Part shown: positions 1 through 6,294 of the stretch, piece by piece | Layout: each line of letters starts with the position of its first letter | Numbering within the stretch: the first letter of the stretch is position 1 | DNA from: SCQX01 sp035720945 | Lineage (GTDB): Bacteria > Pseudomonadota > Gammaproteobacteria > Burkholderiales > Burkholderiaceae_B | DNA length: 7,716 nt | Direction of reading: 5' to 3' | Assembly: GCA_035720945.1 (NCBI GenBank) | Contig: DASTNK010000070.1 | Location: forward strand, 1 to 7,716 | Program-made: the position numbers and the translations under genes | Notes under the pieces: model-generated | The model's input: the letters and a program-made list of their open reading frames with translations, nothing else | Told to the model about the DNA's origin: nothing | Database searches by the model: none

Positions 1-172
1 GACTGATCAACCGTCGTATATGCCGCCCGCTCTGCTCTCAGCGCATTGCGCTTAAATGCCCGAACGCGGCTCGCTAATCCATTGGCTTCGCGTTCGGGGA
101 AAAGAGATAACGTAGTTGACAAGGTCAATACATATCAGTGCGGTGTTTGACGTTTTTATGTTCCGGATGGCG
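1..172. other. Non-coding flank downstream of coaX
   Basis: No open frame here looks like a protein, and the frames crossing it run antisense or out of frame into coaX. It holds a 10-bp inverted repeat (59-98, listed separately), a small hairpin AGCGC-ATT-GCGCT (40-52) and a short palindrome TTGAC-AAG-GTCAA (116-128). TTGACA at 116-121 resembles a -35 box, but no -10 box lies at a suitable distance. A gene outside the left edge cannot be judged. Confidence 0.5.
59..98 (-). terminator. Inverted repeat, possible terminator of birA-coaX
   Basis: CCCGAACGCG (59-68) and CGCGTTCGGG (89-98) are perfectly complementary, giving a 10-bp stem with a 20-nt loop. It lies about 75 bases past the coaX stop in the direction of coaX transcription, so an end-of-operon role is plausible. 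On the minus strand the stem is followed by CATTTAAG rather than a clean run of T, and the loop is long for an intrinsic terminator. It could instead be a Rho-dependent end, a protein-binding site or a repeat. Confidence 0.35.
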
Positions 173-1090
173 TCAGACACTGTACTGGGGTGCGGGGACA
201 TCGGCAAGCGCCATGGTGGCCAATCCATCGAGAACGGGTGTGGGCAGCCAGTCGATGGGACGCGGCTCGACGCCCGCCTGGGCTTGTGCGCGGGCGATCT
301 GGTGACGCGCTTCGGGTTCGATGGCGGGCCAGCCCCCCCCGGCGCAGTAGACCCGGGGCGGTTGGCCGTATTGTTCCAGGCCAACCGCCCATTGTCGGAC
401 CAGGGCGCCGGCCTGGGCCGCGGCGATGCCGGTGGCGATGGCCTGGCGCGTGTGCGTGGGGTAGCCGGCCAGGCTGCCATCGGCGTCGGGCAGCAGGGCG
501 GTGCCGTGGGCAAGGGCCGAGCGCATCATGGCGGGGCCCGGAAGAATGAGCCCGCCGCGAAAGACCCATTCCCGGGGATTCGACGCCCGTTCGACGTGGC
601 CGGATTCCCCGCCGCCGGCCCATTGGTTCGGTCGTGCGCCGTCGATCGTGTCTGGCACCAGCGTGTCGATCGTGGTGGCCGTCCCGAACGTGGCCAGCAT
701 GACGATGGGGGCGGGGACGCTGGTTGCAGCGTTCCGCAGGCGTCGCGACAAGCCGATCAACGACACCCAGCGGTCGGGGCCAAGCTGCCCCGGCGGGTCG
801 TAGGCGTTGCGCACACCCCGCGCATGGTCGAGGCTGGTGACCCACCTGACTGCGCAACCGCGTCGGCCCAGATGGGTTTCCAGCGCCTGGGCGCGCTCAC
901 GGCCGGCCACATTGACGCCCACGGCGCGCGCCGGCTGCGCGGGCAATCGGTCGAGCCAATCGGCCAGGTTGGCCGTGTCGTCATGCGCCAGGGAGAGTGG
1001 CGTGGTCTCACGCTGCCCGGTGGCGGGATCCAGCCAGCCGAACTTGACCAGTGTGTTGCCGGAGTCGATCAGAAGAATCATGGGGGTCAT
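173..1090 (-). CDS. coaX: Type III pantothenate kinase (CoaX/Baf)
   Basis: Cytoplasmic enzyme that phosphorylates pantothenate with ATP, the first committed step of coenzyme A synthesis; in Bordetella the homologue is known as Baf (Bvg accessory factor). The 305-residue product shows the family motifs in order: the phosphate loop DSGNTLVKFG (residues 9-18), the pantothenate-binding and catalytic segment with GPDRW (104-108, catalytic Asp about 106), GTATTID (136-142), and FRGGLILPG (177-185). The length is above the roughly 250-260 residues of many CoaX proteins, partly because about 30 residues (147-177) rich in Gly, Asn and Glu lie between GTATTID and FRGGLILPG. The ATG at 1090-1088 overlaps the birA TGA as ATGA, so translation is probably coupled. 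A second ATG (1081-1079) would start directly at MILLIDSGNT and also fits. Family assignment is firm; the exact start is less so. Confidence 0.93.
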   Translation of the reverse strand: MTPMILLIDSGNTLVKFGWLDPATGQRETTPLSLAHDDTANLADWLDRLPAQPARAVGVNVAGRERAQALETHLGRRGCAVRWVTSLDHARGVRNAYDPPGQLGPDRWVSLIGLSRRLRNAATSVPAPIVMLATFGTATTIDTLVPDTIDGARPNQWAGGGESGHVERASNPREWVFRGGLILPGPAMMRSALAHGTALLPDADGSLAGYPTHTRQAIATGIAAAQAGALVRQWAVGLEQYGQPPRVYCAGGGWPAIEPEARHQIARAQAQAGVEPRPIDWLPTPVLDGLATMALADVPAPQYSV

Positions 1091-1950
1091 TTAGGCCGCA
1101 CCGATACGTCGCCGACCGAGATGGCGAGTTCGCCCGCTGGCGTGCGCAACAGGAGCTGACCCAGTTCGTTGACGCCGCAGGCAATGCCGGAATGGACGAC
1201 CTGGCCATCGTCGAGAATGTTGACGTGCTGGCCGTTGAGCGCATCGACTTGCGCGAAACGCGCGGGGAATTCGAGGAGCCCCTGGCGGATGGCCCGATTG
1301 ATGCCGTCGTACCAGGCTTGCGCGATGCGCGAGACCAGTGCGGTGGCGGGCGATTGCGCGACTTCCTGGGCCGCGTCGCAGATTTCGCGCCAGTCGGCGA
1401 TCTGGCGATCGAGTGACTGGCTGAGGGAGCGCGCGTCGTCCAGGTTCAGGCCGATACCCATGATGGCCACGTGGTGGTCGGCCGACAGCCGCGATGTGCC
1501 GGCCCGCGTGATTTCGACCAGGATGCCGCCAAGCTTGGCGAACTTCCATTGCAGGTCGTTGGGCCATTTGAGCGTCAGGTGTGGCTGCAACGGCGGCGGC
1601 AGCAGGCCGCGCAACGCCTCGCAGGCGGCCACGCCCGCGAGCGGCGACAGCGCGGGCAGCAGCCTGGGTGGCAGGAACACATCGAACGCGCAGGAAAACA
1701 TGAGGTTGGCCCCTGGGCGGTTCTGCCATGTGCGCCCGGCGCGGCCGCGGCCTTGTTCTTGCAGATGCGCCCCCAACAGCCAGGGGCGGTCGAGCCGCAA
1801 CAGGCTGGTGCGGGTCTTGGTCAGCAAGTCGGCGTTGGTGGACGCCGTGCGTGCGAACCATTCGACCTGGCCAAAATGCGGCAACGCCGAGCGCAGCGCC
1901 GTCATGAACTGGCCCGGTTCGGGCAAGGGAAGAGGAAGGGTCGAAGCCAT
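1087..1950 (-). CDS. birA: Biotin--[acetyl-CoA-carboxylase] ligase, no DNA-binding domain
   Basis: Activates biotin to biotinyl-AMP and transfers it to the lysine of biotin carboxyl carrier domains, as in acetyl-CoA carboxylase. Numbering from the ATG at 1950 (287 residues): STN (37-39), the biotinyl-AMP loop QGRGRAGRTW (66-75), KWPND (128-132), GGILVE (141-146) and MGIGLNL (164-170), then a C-terminal SH3-like domain of about 238-286. It lacks the N-terminal winged helix of E. coli BirA (about 320 residues), so this is a monofunctional ligase and should not repress biotin genes itself. A TTG at 1983 would add 11 residues (MSKACSRILHT); I prefer the ATG because MASTLPLP begins near where homologues begin, although neither start has a clear Shine-Dalgarno. 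It is the first gene of a two-gene leftward operon with coaX, overlapping it by 4 bases. Confidence 0.92.
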   Translation of the reverse strand: MASTLPLPLPEPGQFMTALRSALPHFGQVEWFARTASTNADLLTKTRTSLLRLDRPWLLGAHLQEQGRGRAGRTWQNRPGANLMFSCAFDVFLPPRLLPALSPLAGVAACEALRGLLPPPLQPHLTLKWPNDLQWKFAKLGGILVEITRAGTSRLSADHHVAIMGIGLNLDDARSLSQSLDRQIADWREICDAAQEVAQSPATALVSRIAQAWYDGINRAIRQGLLEFPARFAQVDALNGQHVNILDDGQVVHSGIACGVNELGQLLLRTPAGELAISVGDVSVRPK

Positions 1951-2085
1951 GGTGTGTAGAATGCGTGAACAGGCTTTGGACAACAGTAGCGGTTTATCCC
2001 GGCTTGTGCCAGTTGGCTGTTCGCCCTACTACTATACGTTCATGCCGCCCGCCGGGCGCTTCCGGATCTAGTCAAGGTTCATTAT
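1951..2085. promoter_or_regulatory. Divergent intergenic region between birA and hydrolase
   Basis: Both flanking genes point outward, so this 135-base stretch must hold a promoter for each unless the genes are read from further away. On the plus strand TTGTGC (2004-2009), a 17-base spacer and TACTAC (2027-2032), or TACTAT at 2030-2035, is a weak sigma-70-like pair. On the minus strand TATAGT (complement of 2031-2036) lies in the same patch. None is close to consensus. AAGG at 2074-2077, 8 bases before the ATG at 2086, is a reasonable ribosome binding site for the hydrolase. Confidence 0.4.
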
Positions 2086-2739
2086 ATGTTTGCTCGCATA
2101 GAAAATCGCACGTTCCAGGGGCGGGCGGGCGACGTGGATTGTCTCATCGAGTGGCCGGACGGCCCCGCGCGGGGCTGGGCGCTGGCGCTGCATCCGCATC
2201 CGCTGCATGGCGGCGCGCGTGAAAACAAAGTCGTCACCACCATTGCGCGGGCCTGCCTGCAGCACGGGCTGGCCACGGTGCGGCCCAATTTCCGGGGGGT
2301 CGGCAAATCAGCCGGGGTGTTTGATTCGGGGGTGGGTGAAACCGCCGACATGCATGCCCTGGTCGAACAGTTTTCCCGGGCATGGCCGGAAGAAGCCGCG
2401 GGGCGGTGGGTGCTGGCGGGGTTTTCGTTCGGCACGTCGGTGGCGGCGCAACTGTATTCCGTCCTGGCTGAACAGGGGGGCGCCACGCCCGATGTGTTGA
2501 TGTTGCTGGGGTCGGCGGTCGAACGGTTCCGTTTCCGCGACGTGGTGGTGCCCGACGACACGTTCCTGGTGCATGGCGAGCTCGATGAGGTTGTGCCGTT
2601 GGCCGAGGCGCTGGACTTCGCGCGTCCCCGGTCGCTGCCGGTGGTCGTGGTGCCAGGGGCCTCGCACTTTTTCCATGGCAAGCTGGTGGTGCTCAAGCAA
2701 CTGCTGGCGCAGCGGCTGATGGCGTTGGGGCACACCTGA
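2086..2739 (+). CDS. Alpha/beta hydrolase, COG2945-type
   Basis: A 217-residue single-domain cytoplasmic hydrolase of the alpha/beta fold, with no signal peptide or membrane segment. The pattern matches the COG2945 group of small uncharacterised hydrolases: HPHPLHGG (36-43) with a following NKVV, RPNFRGVGKSAG (66-77), the nucleophile elbow GFSFG (112-116, Ser114), HGELDEVVPL (163-172, likely acid Asp167) and GASHFFHGKL (191-200, likely base His194). A complete Ser-Asp-His triad is therefore visible. The substrate is not known for this group; esters or thioesters are a guess. AAGG 8 bases upstream supports the ATG at 2086. It is monocistronic, divergent from birA and 236 bases from dacC. Fold and catalytic class are secure, physiological role is not. 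Confidence 0.88.
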   Translation: MFARIENRTFQGRAGDVDCLIEWPDGPARGWALALHPHPLHGGARENKVVTTIARACLQHGLATVRPNFRGVGKSAGVFDSGVGETADMHALVEQFSRAWPEEAAGRWVLAGFSFGTSVAAQLYSVLAEQGGATPDVLMLLGSAVERFRFRDVVVPDDTFLVHGELDEVVPLAEALDFARPRSLPVVVVPGASHFFHGKLVVLKQLLAQRLMALGHT

Positions 2740-2780
2740 CACGCGCTTCCTCGTCGGCGGGAGGGGCGCGCGCGCCTTTT

Positions 2781-2802
2781 GATCGGGAAATCACCTCCGA
2801 TC
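2781..2802. repeat. Short inverted repeat between hydrolase and dacC
   Basis: GATCGG (2781-2786) and CCGATC (2797-2802) are perfect complements with a 10-base spacer. It lies 42 bases past the hydrolase stop, just after CGCGCGCGCCTTTT (2767-2780), and upstream of the dacC promoter candidates. It may be a terminator remnant or an operator; there is no T-run after it on the plus strand. Confidence 0.3.
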
Positions 2803-2834
2803 GCGAAAGCACTGGTGGAATCGATGCCACGGTT

Positions 2835-2863
2835 ATGACATACATAGATATTTTTAGTATCAA
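2835..2863 (+). promoter_or_regulatory. Candidate distal sigma-70 promoter for dacC
   Basis: ATGACA (2835-2840, 5 of 6 to TTGACA), a 17-base spacer and TATCAA (2858-2863, 4 of 6 to TATAAT). It sits in the only clearly A+T-rich stretch of the window (about 2830-2880). The transcript would start near 2870 and give a leader of about 105 bases before the dacC ATG. Confidence 0.45.
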
Positions 2864-2902
2864 CTGTTTTCGTATTTGACCCGCCGAACTGTTACGGATG
2901 GG

Positions 2903-2932
2903 TTCTGCTGACTCGTCCGGTCTGCCTATAAT
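2903..2932 (+). promoter_or_regulatory. Candidate proximal dacC promoter with perfect TATAAT
   Basis: A perfect -10 hexamer TATAAT lies at 2927-2932. The -35 region is poor (TTCTGC at 2903-2908, 18-base spacer). TG at 2923-2924 is one base too far for a standard extended -10. Transcription from here would start near 2939, about 37 bases before the preferred dacC ATG at 2976. That argues against starts upstream of it, such as ATG 2898 or 2940. Confidence 0.45.
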
Positions 2933-2975
2933 GATCGCCATGTTTTGTTTCCGGCTGGTTTCTCTTTCTTCTTAC

Positions 2976-4265
2976 ATGCCCACCATTTCCTCCCCTATTT
3001 CGTTCCTCCATCGCGTGCGGCGCGGCATTTCAATCCTCACGTTGGCGGTGGCGCCGGCGGCTGTGCTGGCGGCAACGCCCGCCGCGCCTGCGCGGGTGCA
3101 GCCCGCGGCACCCGCGCAACCGGCCGCGCCAGCCCAGGCGGCGTCCGCCATCCCCGTGCCCGCCGCGGTGCGTGGCCTGACGCCGGTGGGTGATCTCTCC
3201 AAGGTGCCGGCGCCCACCATCGATGCCAAGGCCTGGCTCGTGCTCGACGCCAACAGCGGCCAGGTCATCAGCGCCGTCGACCCCGACGAAAAGATCGAGC
3301 CGGCCTCGCTGACCAAACTGATGTCCATCTACATCGTCTTCGAGTCGCTGGCGAACAAGCGCCTGGCGCTGGACCAGAAGGTCAACGTATCCGAGAAGGC
3401 CTGGCGCACCGGCGGGTCGCGCATGTTCATCAAGGTTGGCACGCAGGTCTCGGTCGACGATCTGCTGCAAGGGGTGATCGTGCAGTCGGGCAACGACGCC
3501 ACCGTGGCGCTTGCCCAGGCGGTCGCGGGCAGCGAATCGGCTTTTGTGTCCCTGATGAACCAGGAGGCACAGAAAATGGGCCTCACCAACACGCATTACG
3601 TCAACGTCGACGGGCTGCCCGACCCCGCGCACCTCACCACGGTGCGTGATCTGGCGACGCTCGCACGCAATCTGGTCACGCGCTTTCCGCAGTACATGCA
3701 CTACTTCTCCGAGAAAGAATTCACCTACAACAAGATCAAGCAGCGCAATCGCAATAGGCTGCTCTGGGCCGACCCCACTGTCGACGGCCTCAAGACCGGC
3801 CATACCGAGTCGGCGGGGTATTGCCTGGTGGCGACGGCCAAGCGTGACGGGCGCCGCCTGGTGTCCGTGGTGGTCGGTGCACCCAGCGATTCGGCGCGCA
3901 CCGAAACCAGCCTGAAATTGTTGAACTGGGGTTTCCAGAATTTCGACACCATCAAGCTGTACGACAACACCCACGCGGCTGTCCAGGCGCGTGTCTGGGA
4001 GGGCACGGTCGAAACCGTGGGCCTGGGGCAGCCTGACGCCACCTGGGTCACCGTTCCGCGCGGCGAGGGGCAGCAGGTCAAGCCCATCGCGCAGTACACG
4101 CAACCGCTGGTGGCGCCCCTGAAGCAGGGCGCGCGCGTGGGCGAGGTGTCGCTCACGCTGGATGGCAAGGTGTTGCGCCGCGACCCGCTTGTCATTCTCA
4201 AAGATGTCCCGCAGGCCGGTTTCTTCGGGCGCATGTTCGACAAGGTTCGCCTGATGTTCAAGTAG
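2976..4265 (+). CDS. dacC: D-alanyl-D-alanine carboxypeptidase (PBP5/6 family, S11)
   Basis: Low-molecular-mass penicillin-binding protein that removes the terminal D-Ala from peptidoglycan stem pentapeptides in the periplasm. Numbering from ATG 2976 (429 residues): a signal peptide with RVRR then a hydrophobic core ending near VLA-A (about 32/33), an Ala/Pro-rich linker (34-63), and the transpeptidase-like domain with SLTK (111-114, acylated Ser111), SGN (171-173) and KTG (273-275). The C-terminal beta domain ends in FFGRMFDKVRLMFK (416-429), an amphipathic helix typical of the membrane anchor of this family. All three active-site motifs are intact. An upstream ATG at 2940 and another at 2898 are in frame, but the signal peptide and the TATAAT at 2927-2932 favour 2976, even though no Shine-Dalgarno is visible there. 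A stem-loop follows, so dacC is probably its own transcription unit beside the D-amino-acid transaminase gene. The symbol could equally be dacA. Confidence 0.93.
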   Translation: MPTISSPISFLHRVRRGISILTLAVAPAAVLAATPAAPARVQPAAPAQPAAPAQAASAIPVPAAVRGLTPVGDLSKVPAPTIDAKAWLVLDANSGQVISAVDPDEKIEPASLTKLMSIYIVFESLANKRLALDQKVNVSEKAWRTGGSRMFIKVGTQVSVDDLLQGVIVQSGNDATVALAQAVAGSESAFVSLMNQEAQKMGLTNTHYVNVDGLPDPAHLTTVRDLATLARNLVTRFPQYMHYFSEKEFTYNKIKQRNRNRLLWADPTVDGLKTGHTESAGYCLVATAKRDGRRLVSVVVGAPSDSARTETSLKLLNWGFQNFDTIKLYDNTHAAVQARVWEGTVETVGLGQPDATWVTVPRGEGQQVKPIAQYTQPLVAPLKQGARVGEVSLTLDGKVLRRDPLVILKDVPQAGFFGRMFDKVRLMFK

Positions 4266-4310
4266 GCCGCGCGCCGACAGGCCGGCAAAAGCGTATCATT
4301 CTCAGTTGGT

Positions 4311-4340
4311 GCGGCCCGCGTGGGCCGCGCCTTTGCTTTC
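4311..4340 (+). terminator. GC stem-loop after dacC
   Basis: GCGGCCC (4311-4317), loop GCGT (4318-4321) and GGGCCGC (4322-4328) form a perfect 7-bp GC stem with a tetraloop, 45 bases after the dacC stop. The trailing sequence CTTTGCTTTC is only moderately T-rich, so termination may be partial and some reading into the next gene is possible. Confidence 0.55.
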
Positions 4341-4355
4341 AGGAAGGCCCCTGAA
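4338..4355 (+). repeat. Inverted repeat in the leader of the transaminase gene
   Basis: TTCAGG (4338-4343) and CCTGAA (4350-4355) are perfect complements around AAGGCC. It directly follows the dacC stem-loop and precedes the transaminase ATG by about 70 bases. It could be a regulator half-site pair or a second hairpin of the terminator region. I found no convincing sigma-70 promoter between here and 4423. Confidence 0.3.
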
Positions 4356-4423
4356 GGCGTGTTCCCGGCCTGTGGCCCGGAATTTCCCCGATTCCCCCGA
4401 ATTTTGTGTGCGAGGCACGAAAG

Positions 4424-5287
4424 ATGATTCCTGATGTCGATAACGACAGCATCGTTTATGTGAATGGCGAACACGTCCGCCTGGGCGACGCCAAGATCTC
4501 CGTTCTGGATCGCGGCTTCATTTTTGGCGACGGCATCTACGAAGTGGTGCCGGCCTACAACGGCAAGCCGTTCCGCATGAAAGAGCATCTGGCGCGCCTG
4601 CAGCGCAGCCTGGGCGCCATCCGCATCGAAACAGGCAAATCCACCGCCGACTGGGAAAACCTCGTGCACGACATGCTCAAGCGCTCTGGCCTGGGCGACT
4701 GCATGGTGTACCTGCAGGTCACGCGCGGCGTGGCCAAGCGCGACCATGGCTTCCCCCAAGACTGCGAACCCACGGTGTTCTGCATGGTGTCGCCGTTCAA
4801 GCGCCCCGACGCGCACAAGCGCGAAGACGGTTTGTCCGTGGTGAGCATGCCGGATTCCCGCTGGCTGCACTGTGAAATCAAGTCCGTGTCGCTGCTGGGC
4901 AATGTGCTGGCCAAGCAATACGCGGTCGACGCCGGCGTCGACGAAGTGGTGCAGTTCCGCGACGGGCACTTGTCCGAAGGCTCTTCCTGCAACATCTGGG
5001 TCGTGAAAGACGGGGTGCTGTTGGCGCCGGTGCGTGACCACTACATCCTTGAAGGCATCCGTTATGCCTTCCTGGAACAGCTCGCGGCCAAGGCGGGCGT
5101 CAAGTTCCAGTCGCGGGTCATCACCAAACAGGAAGTCGAGGAAGCCGACGAACTGATGTTGTCGTCGGCCACCAAGGAAGTCCTGCCCATCACCCGCTAC
5201 GAAGGCAAACCGGTGGGCCAGGGCAAGCCCGGTCCGGTGTACGCCAAGCTGCGCGCGGGTTACGACGAGGCCATCGCGCGCCTCTGA
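4424..5287 (+). CDS. dat: D-amino-acid transaminase (fold-type IV PLP enzyme)
   Basis: PLP enzyme exchanging amino groups between D-amino acids and 2-oxo acids, typically D-Ala + 2-oxoglutarate to pyruvate + D-Glu, in the cytoplasm. The 287 residues match class IV aminotransferases: DRGFIFGDGIYEVV (29-42), VTRGVAKRDHGFP (99-111), EIKSVSLLGNVLAKQ (151-165, PLP lysine probably Lys153) and EGSSCNIW (185-192). The R-x-H pair Arg106/His108 corresponds to the carboxylate trap (Arg98, His100) of the Bacillus D-amino-acid transaminase, which favours D-amino-acid specificity over branched-chain L-substrates. The Tyr31 position of that enzyme is Phe32 here. GAGG at 4412-4415, 8 bases upstream, fixes the ATG at 4424; a GTG at 4406 is in frame but unsupported. 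It lies between a D,D-carboxypeptidase and lipoate genes and is the first gene of a tight run, 25 bases before the DUF493 gene. A 4-amino-4-deoxychorismate lyase or L-branched-chain role is less likely. Confidence 0.87.
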   Translation: MIPDVDNDSIVYVNGEHVRLGDAKISVLDRGFIFGDGIYEVVPAYNGKPFRMKEHLARLQRSLGAIRIETGKSTADWENLVHDMLKRSGLGDCMVYLQVTRGVAKRDHGFPQDCEPTVFCMVSPFKRPDAHKREDGLSVVSMPDSRWLHCEIKSVSLLGNVLAKQYAVDAGVDEVVQFRDGHLSEGSSCNIWVVKDGVLLAPVRDHYILEGIRYAFLEQLAAKAGVKFQSRVITKQEVEEADELMLSSATKEVLPITRYEGKPVGQGKPGPVYAKLRAGYDEAIARL

Positions 5288-5312
5288 TCATTCTGTCGGC
5301 GTGGAGCCCGCC

Positions 5313-5588
5313 ATGAAAGCAATCCCTCCCGAAGAATCCCTCATCGAATACCCCAGCGACTTCCCCATCAAGGTCATGGGCAAGTCGCATCCCGATTTCG
5401 CGCAAACCCTGACCGAGGTGGTCATGCGGTTCGATCCGGCGTTCGACGCGGCCACGGTCGAGATCCGGCCCAGCAAGGCCGGCAACTACCTGAGTCTGAC
5501 GTTCACGGTGCGCGCGACGTCGCGCGAGCAACTGGACAATCTCTATCGGGCCTTGCACGAGCACCCCATGGTGTCCGTGGTGCTGTGA
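5313..5588 (+). CDS. ybeD: DUF493 / YbeD family small protein
   Basis: A 91-residue cytoplasmic protein resembling E. coli YbeD (87 residues), a small alpha/beta domain with an ACT-like fold and no known reaction. Shared features are a leader ending in EYPSDFPIKVMG (12-23, like E. coli EFPTPFTYKVMG), a middle SKAGNYLSLT (about 55-64, like SSKGNYHSVS) and a C-terminal VSVVL. The genes for this family often sit immediately before lipB, as here; a role linked to lipoylation is suspected from context only. GGAG at 5303-5306, 6 bases before the ATG at 5313, decides the start over an in-frame GTG at 5301. Its TGA overlaps the lipB GTG by 4 bases. Confidence 0.88.
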   Translation: MKAIPPEESLIEYPSDFPIKVMGKSHPDFAQTLTEVVMRFDPAFDAATVEIRPSKAGNYLSLTFTVRATSREQLDNLYRALHEHPMVSVVL

Positions 5589-6241
5589 GCGGCCAGCCCC
5601 CCATGATCGACGTCTCGTGGCTGCCACGCCCCGCTCCTTATCAAGAGGTGTGGCAGGCCATGCGTGACATGACGGAGGCCCGCGACGACAGCACGCATGA
5701 CGCGATCTGGCTGGTCGAGCATTCGCCGGTCTATACATTGGGTCAGGCCGGCAAACCCGAACACATCCTGCATGCCGACGGTATCCCTGTGGTGCATTCC
5801 GATCGCGGCGGCCAGGTCACATACCATGGCCCCGGCCAGATCGTGGCGTATTGCCTGGTCGACCTGCGCCGCCTGGGCGTGTACGTGAAAGAGTATGTGG
5901 TCATGCTCGAGGACGCCGCCATCGCCACGCTGGCCGAGCTCGGCGTGGCCAACGCCTGCCTGAAGCCGGGCGCGCCGGGAGTGTACGTACCCATGCCGGA
6001 AGGCGATCTGGCCAAGATCGCCGCACTGGGCATCAAGATCCGCAACGGGCGCGGCTACCACGGCCTGGCGTTGAACGTCGACATGGATCTGTCACCGTTC
6101 TCTGGTATAAATCCTTGCGGCTACGAGGGGTTGCGCACCGTGGATCTGGCGACTTTCGGCGTGCGGGTCCCGCTTGACCAGGCGGCGGAAGTCCTGTCGC
6201 GGCATCTCGTCCGCCTATTCGAGAGCCATGTGGCGCATTGA
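5585..6241 (+). CDS. lipB: Octanoyl-(acyl carrier protein):protein octanoyltransferase
   Basis: Transfers the octanoyl group from acyl carrier protein to the lysine of lipoyl domains in 2-oxoacid dehydrogenases and the glycine cleavage H protein; LipA then inserts the sulfurs. The product is 218 residues from GTG 5585. Family motifs are clear: RDDSTHDAIWLVEHSPVYTL (33-52), SDRGGQVTYHGPGQ (72-85), the lysine of AKIAALGIKIRNG (Lys144), YHGLALNVDMDLSPF (158-172) and INPCGYEG (175-182). Catalytic Cys178 and Lys144 match the Cys/Lys pair of the family. The GTG overlaps the DUF493 stop as GTGA, implying coupled translation. ATG 5603 would give 212 residues starting MIDVSWLPRP and matches better where homologues begin, so the true start is uncertain; neither has a strong Shine-Dalgarno. 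The next gene is a crotonase 53 bases on, not lipA. Confidence 0.94.
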   Translation: MSGQPPMIDVSWLPRPAPYQEVWQAMRDMTEARDDSTHDAIWLVEHSPVYTLGQAGKPEHILHADGIPVVHSDRGGQVTYHGPGQIVAYCLVDLRRLGVYVKEYVVMLEDAAIATLAELGVANACLKPGAPGVYVPMPEGDLAKIAALGIKIRNGRGYHGLALNVDMDLSPFSGINPCGYEGLRTVDLATFGVRVPLDQAAEVLSRHLVRLFESHVAH

Positions 6242-6294
6242 GTCCACACTGGCTCGTTCCAGTCTGCGCAGGCCCTGTGCCGGGAGGTCTCATC

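Noticed and set aside
116..1159. Long plus-strand open frame (347 codons) opposite coaX
   Set aside because: It lies antisense to a gene with all CoaX motifs, its product is low-complexity Gly/Arg/Val, and such frames arise readily in G+C-rich DNA.
3030..4103. Minus-strand open frame of 357 codons inside dacC
   Set aside because: Antisense shadow of an intact D,D-carboxypeptidase; the product is His/Arg/Gly-rich without a recognisable domain.
4294..4299. TATCAT as a -10 box for dat
   Set aside because: No -35 match lies at a suitable distance, and it is located before the GC stem-loop that probably stops transcription.
3725..5041. Minus-strand open frame of 438 codons across dacC and dat
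   Set aside because: It spans two well-supported genes and the gap between them on the other strand, shows no family motif, and is explained by codon bias of the real genes.
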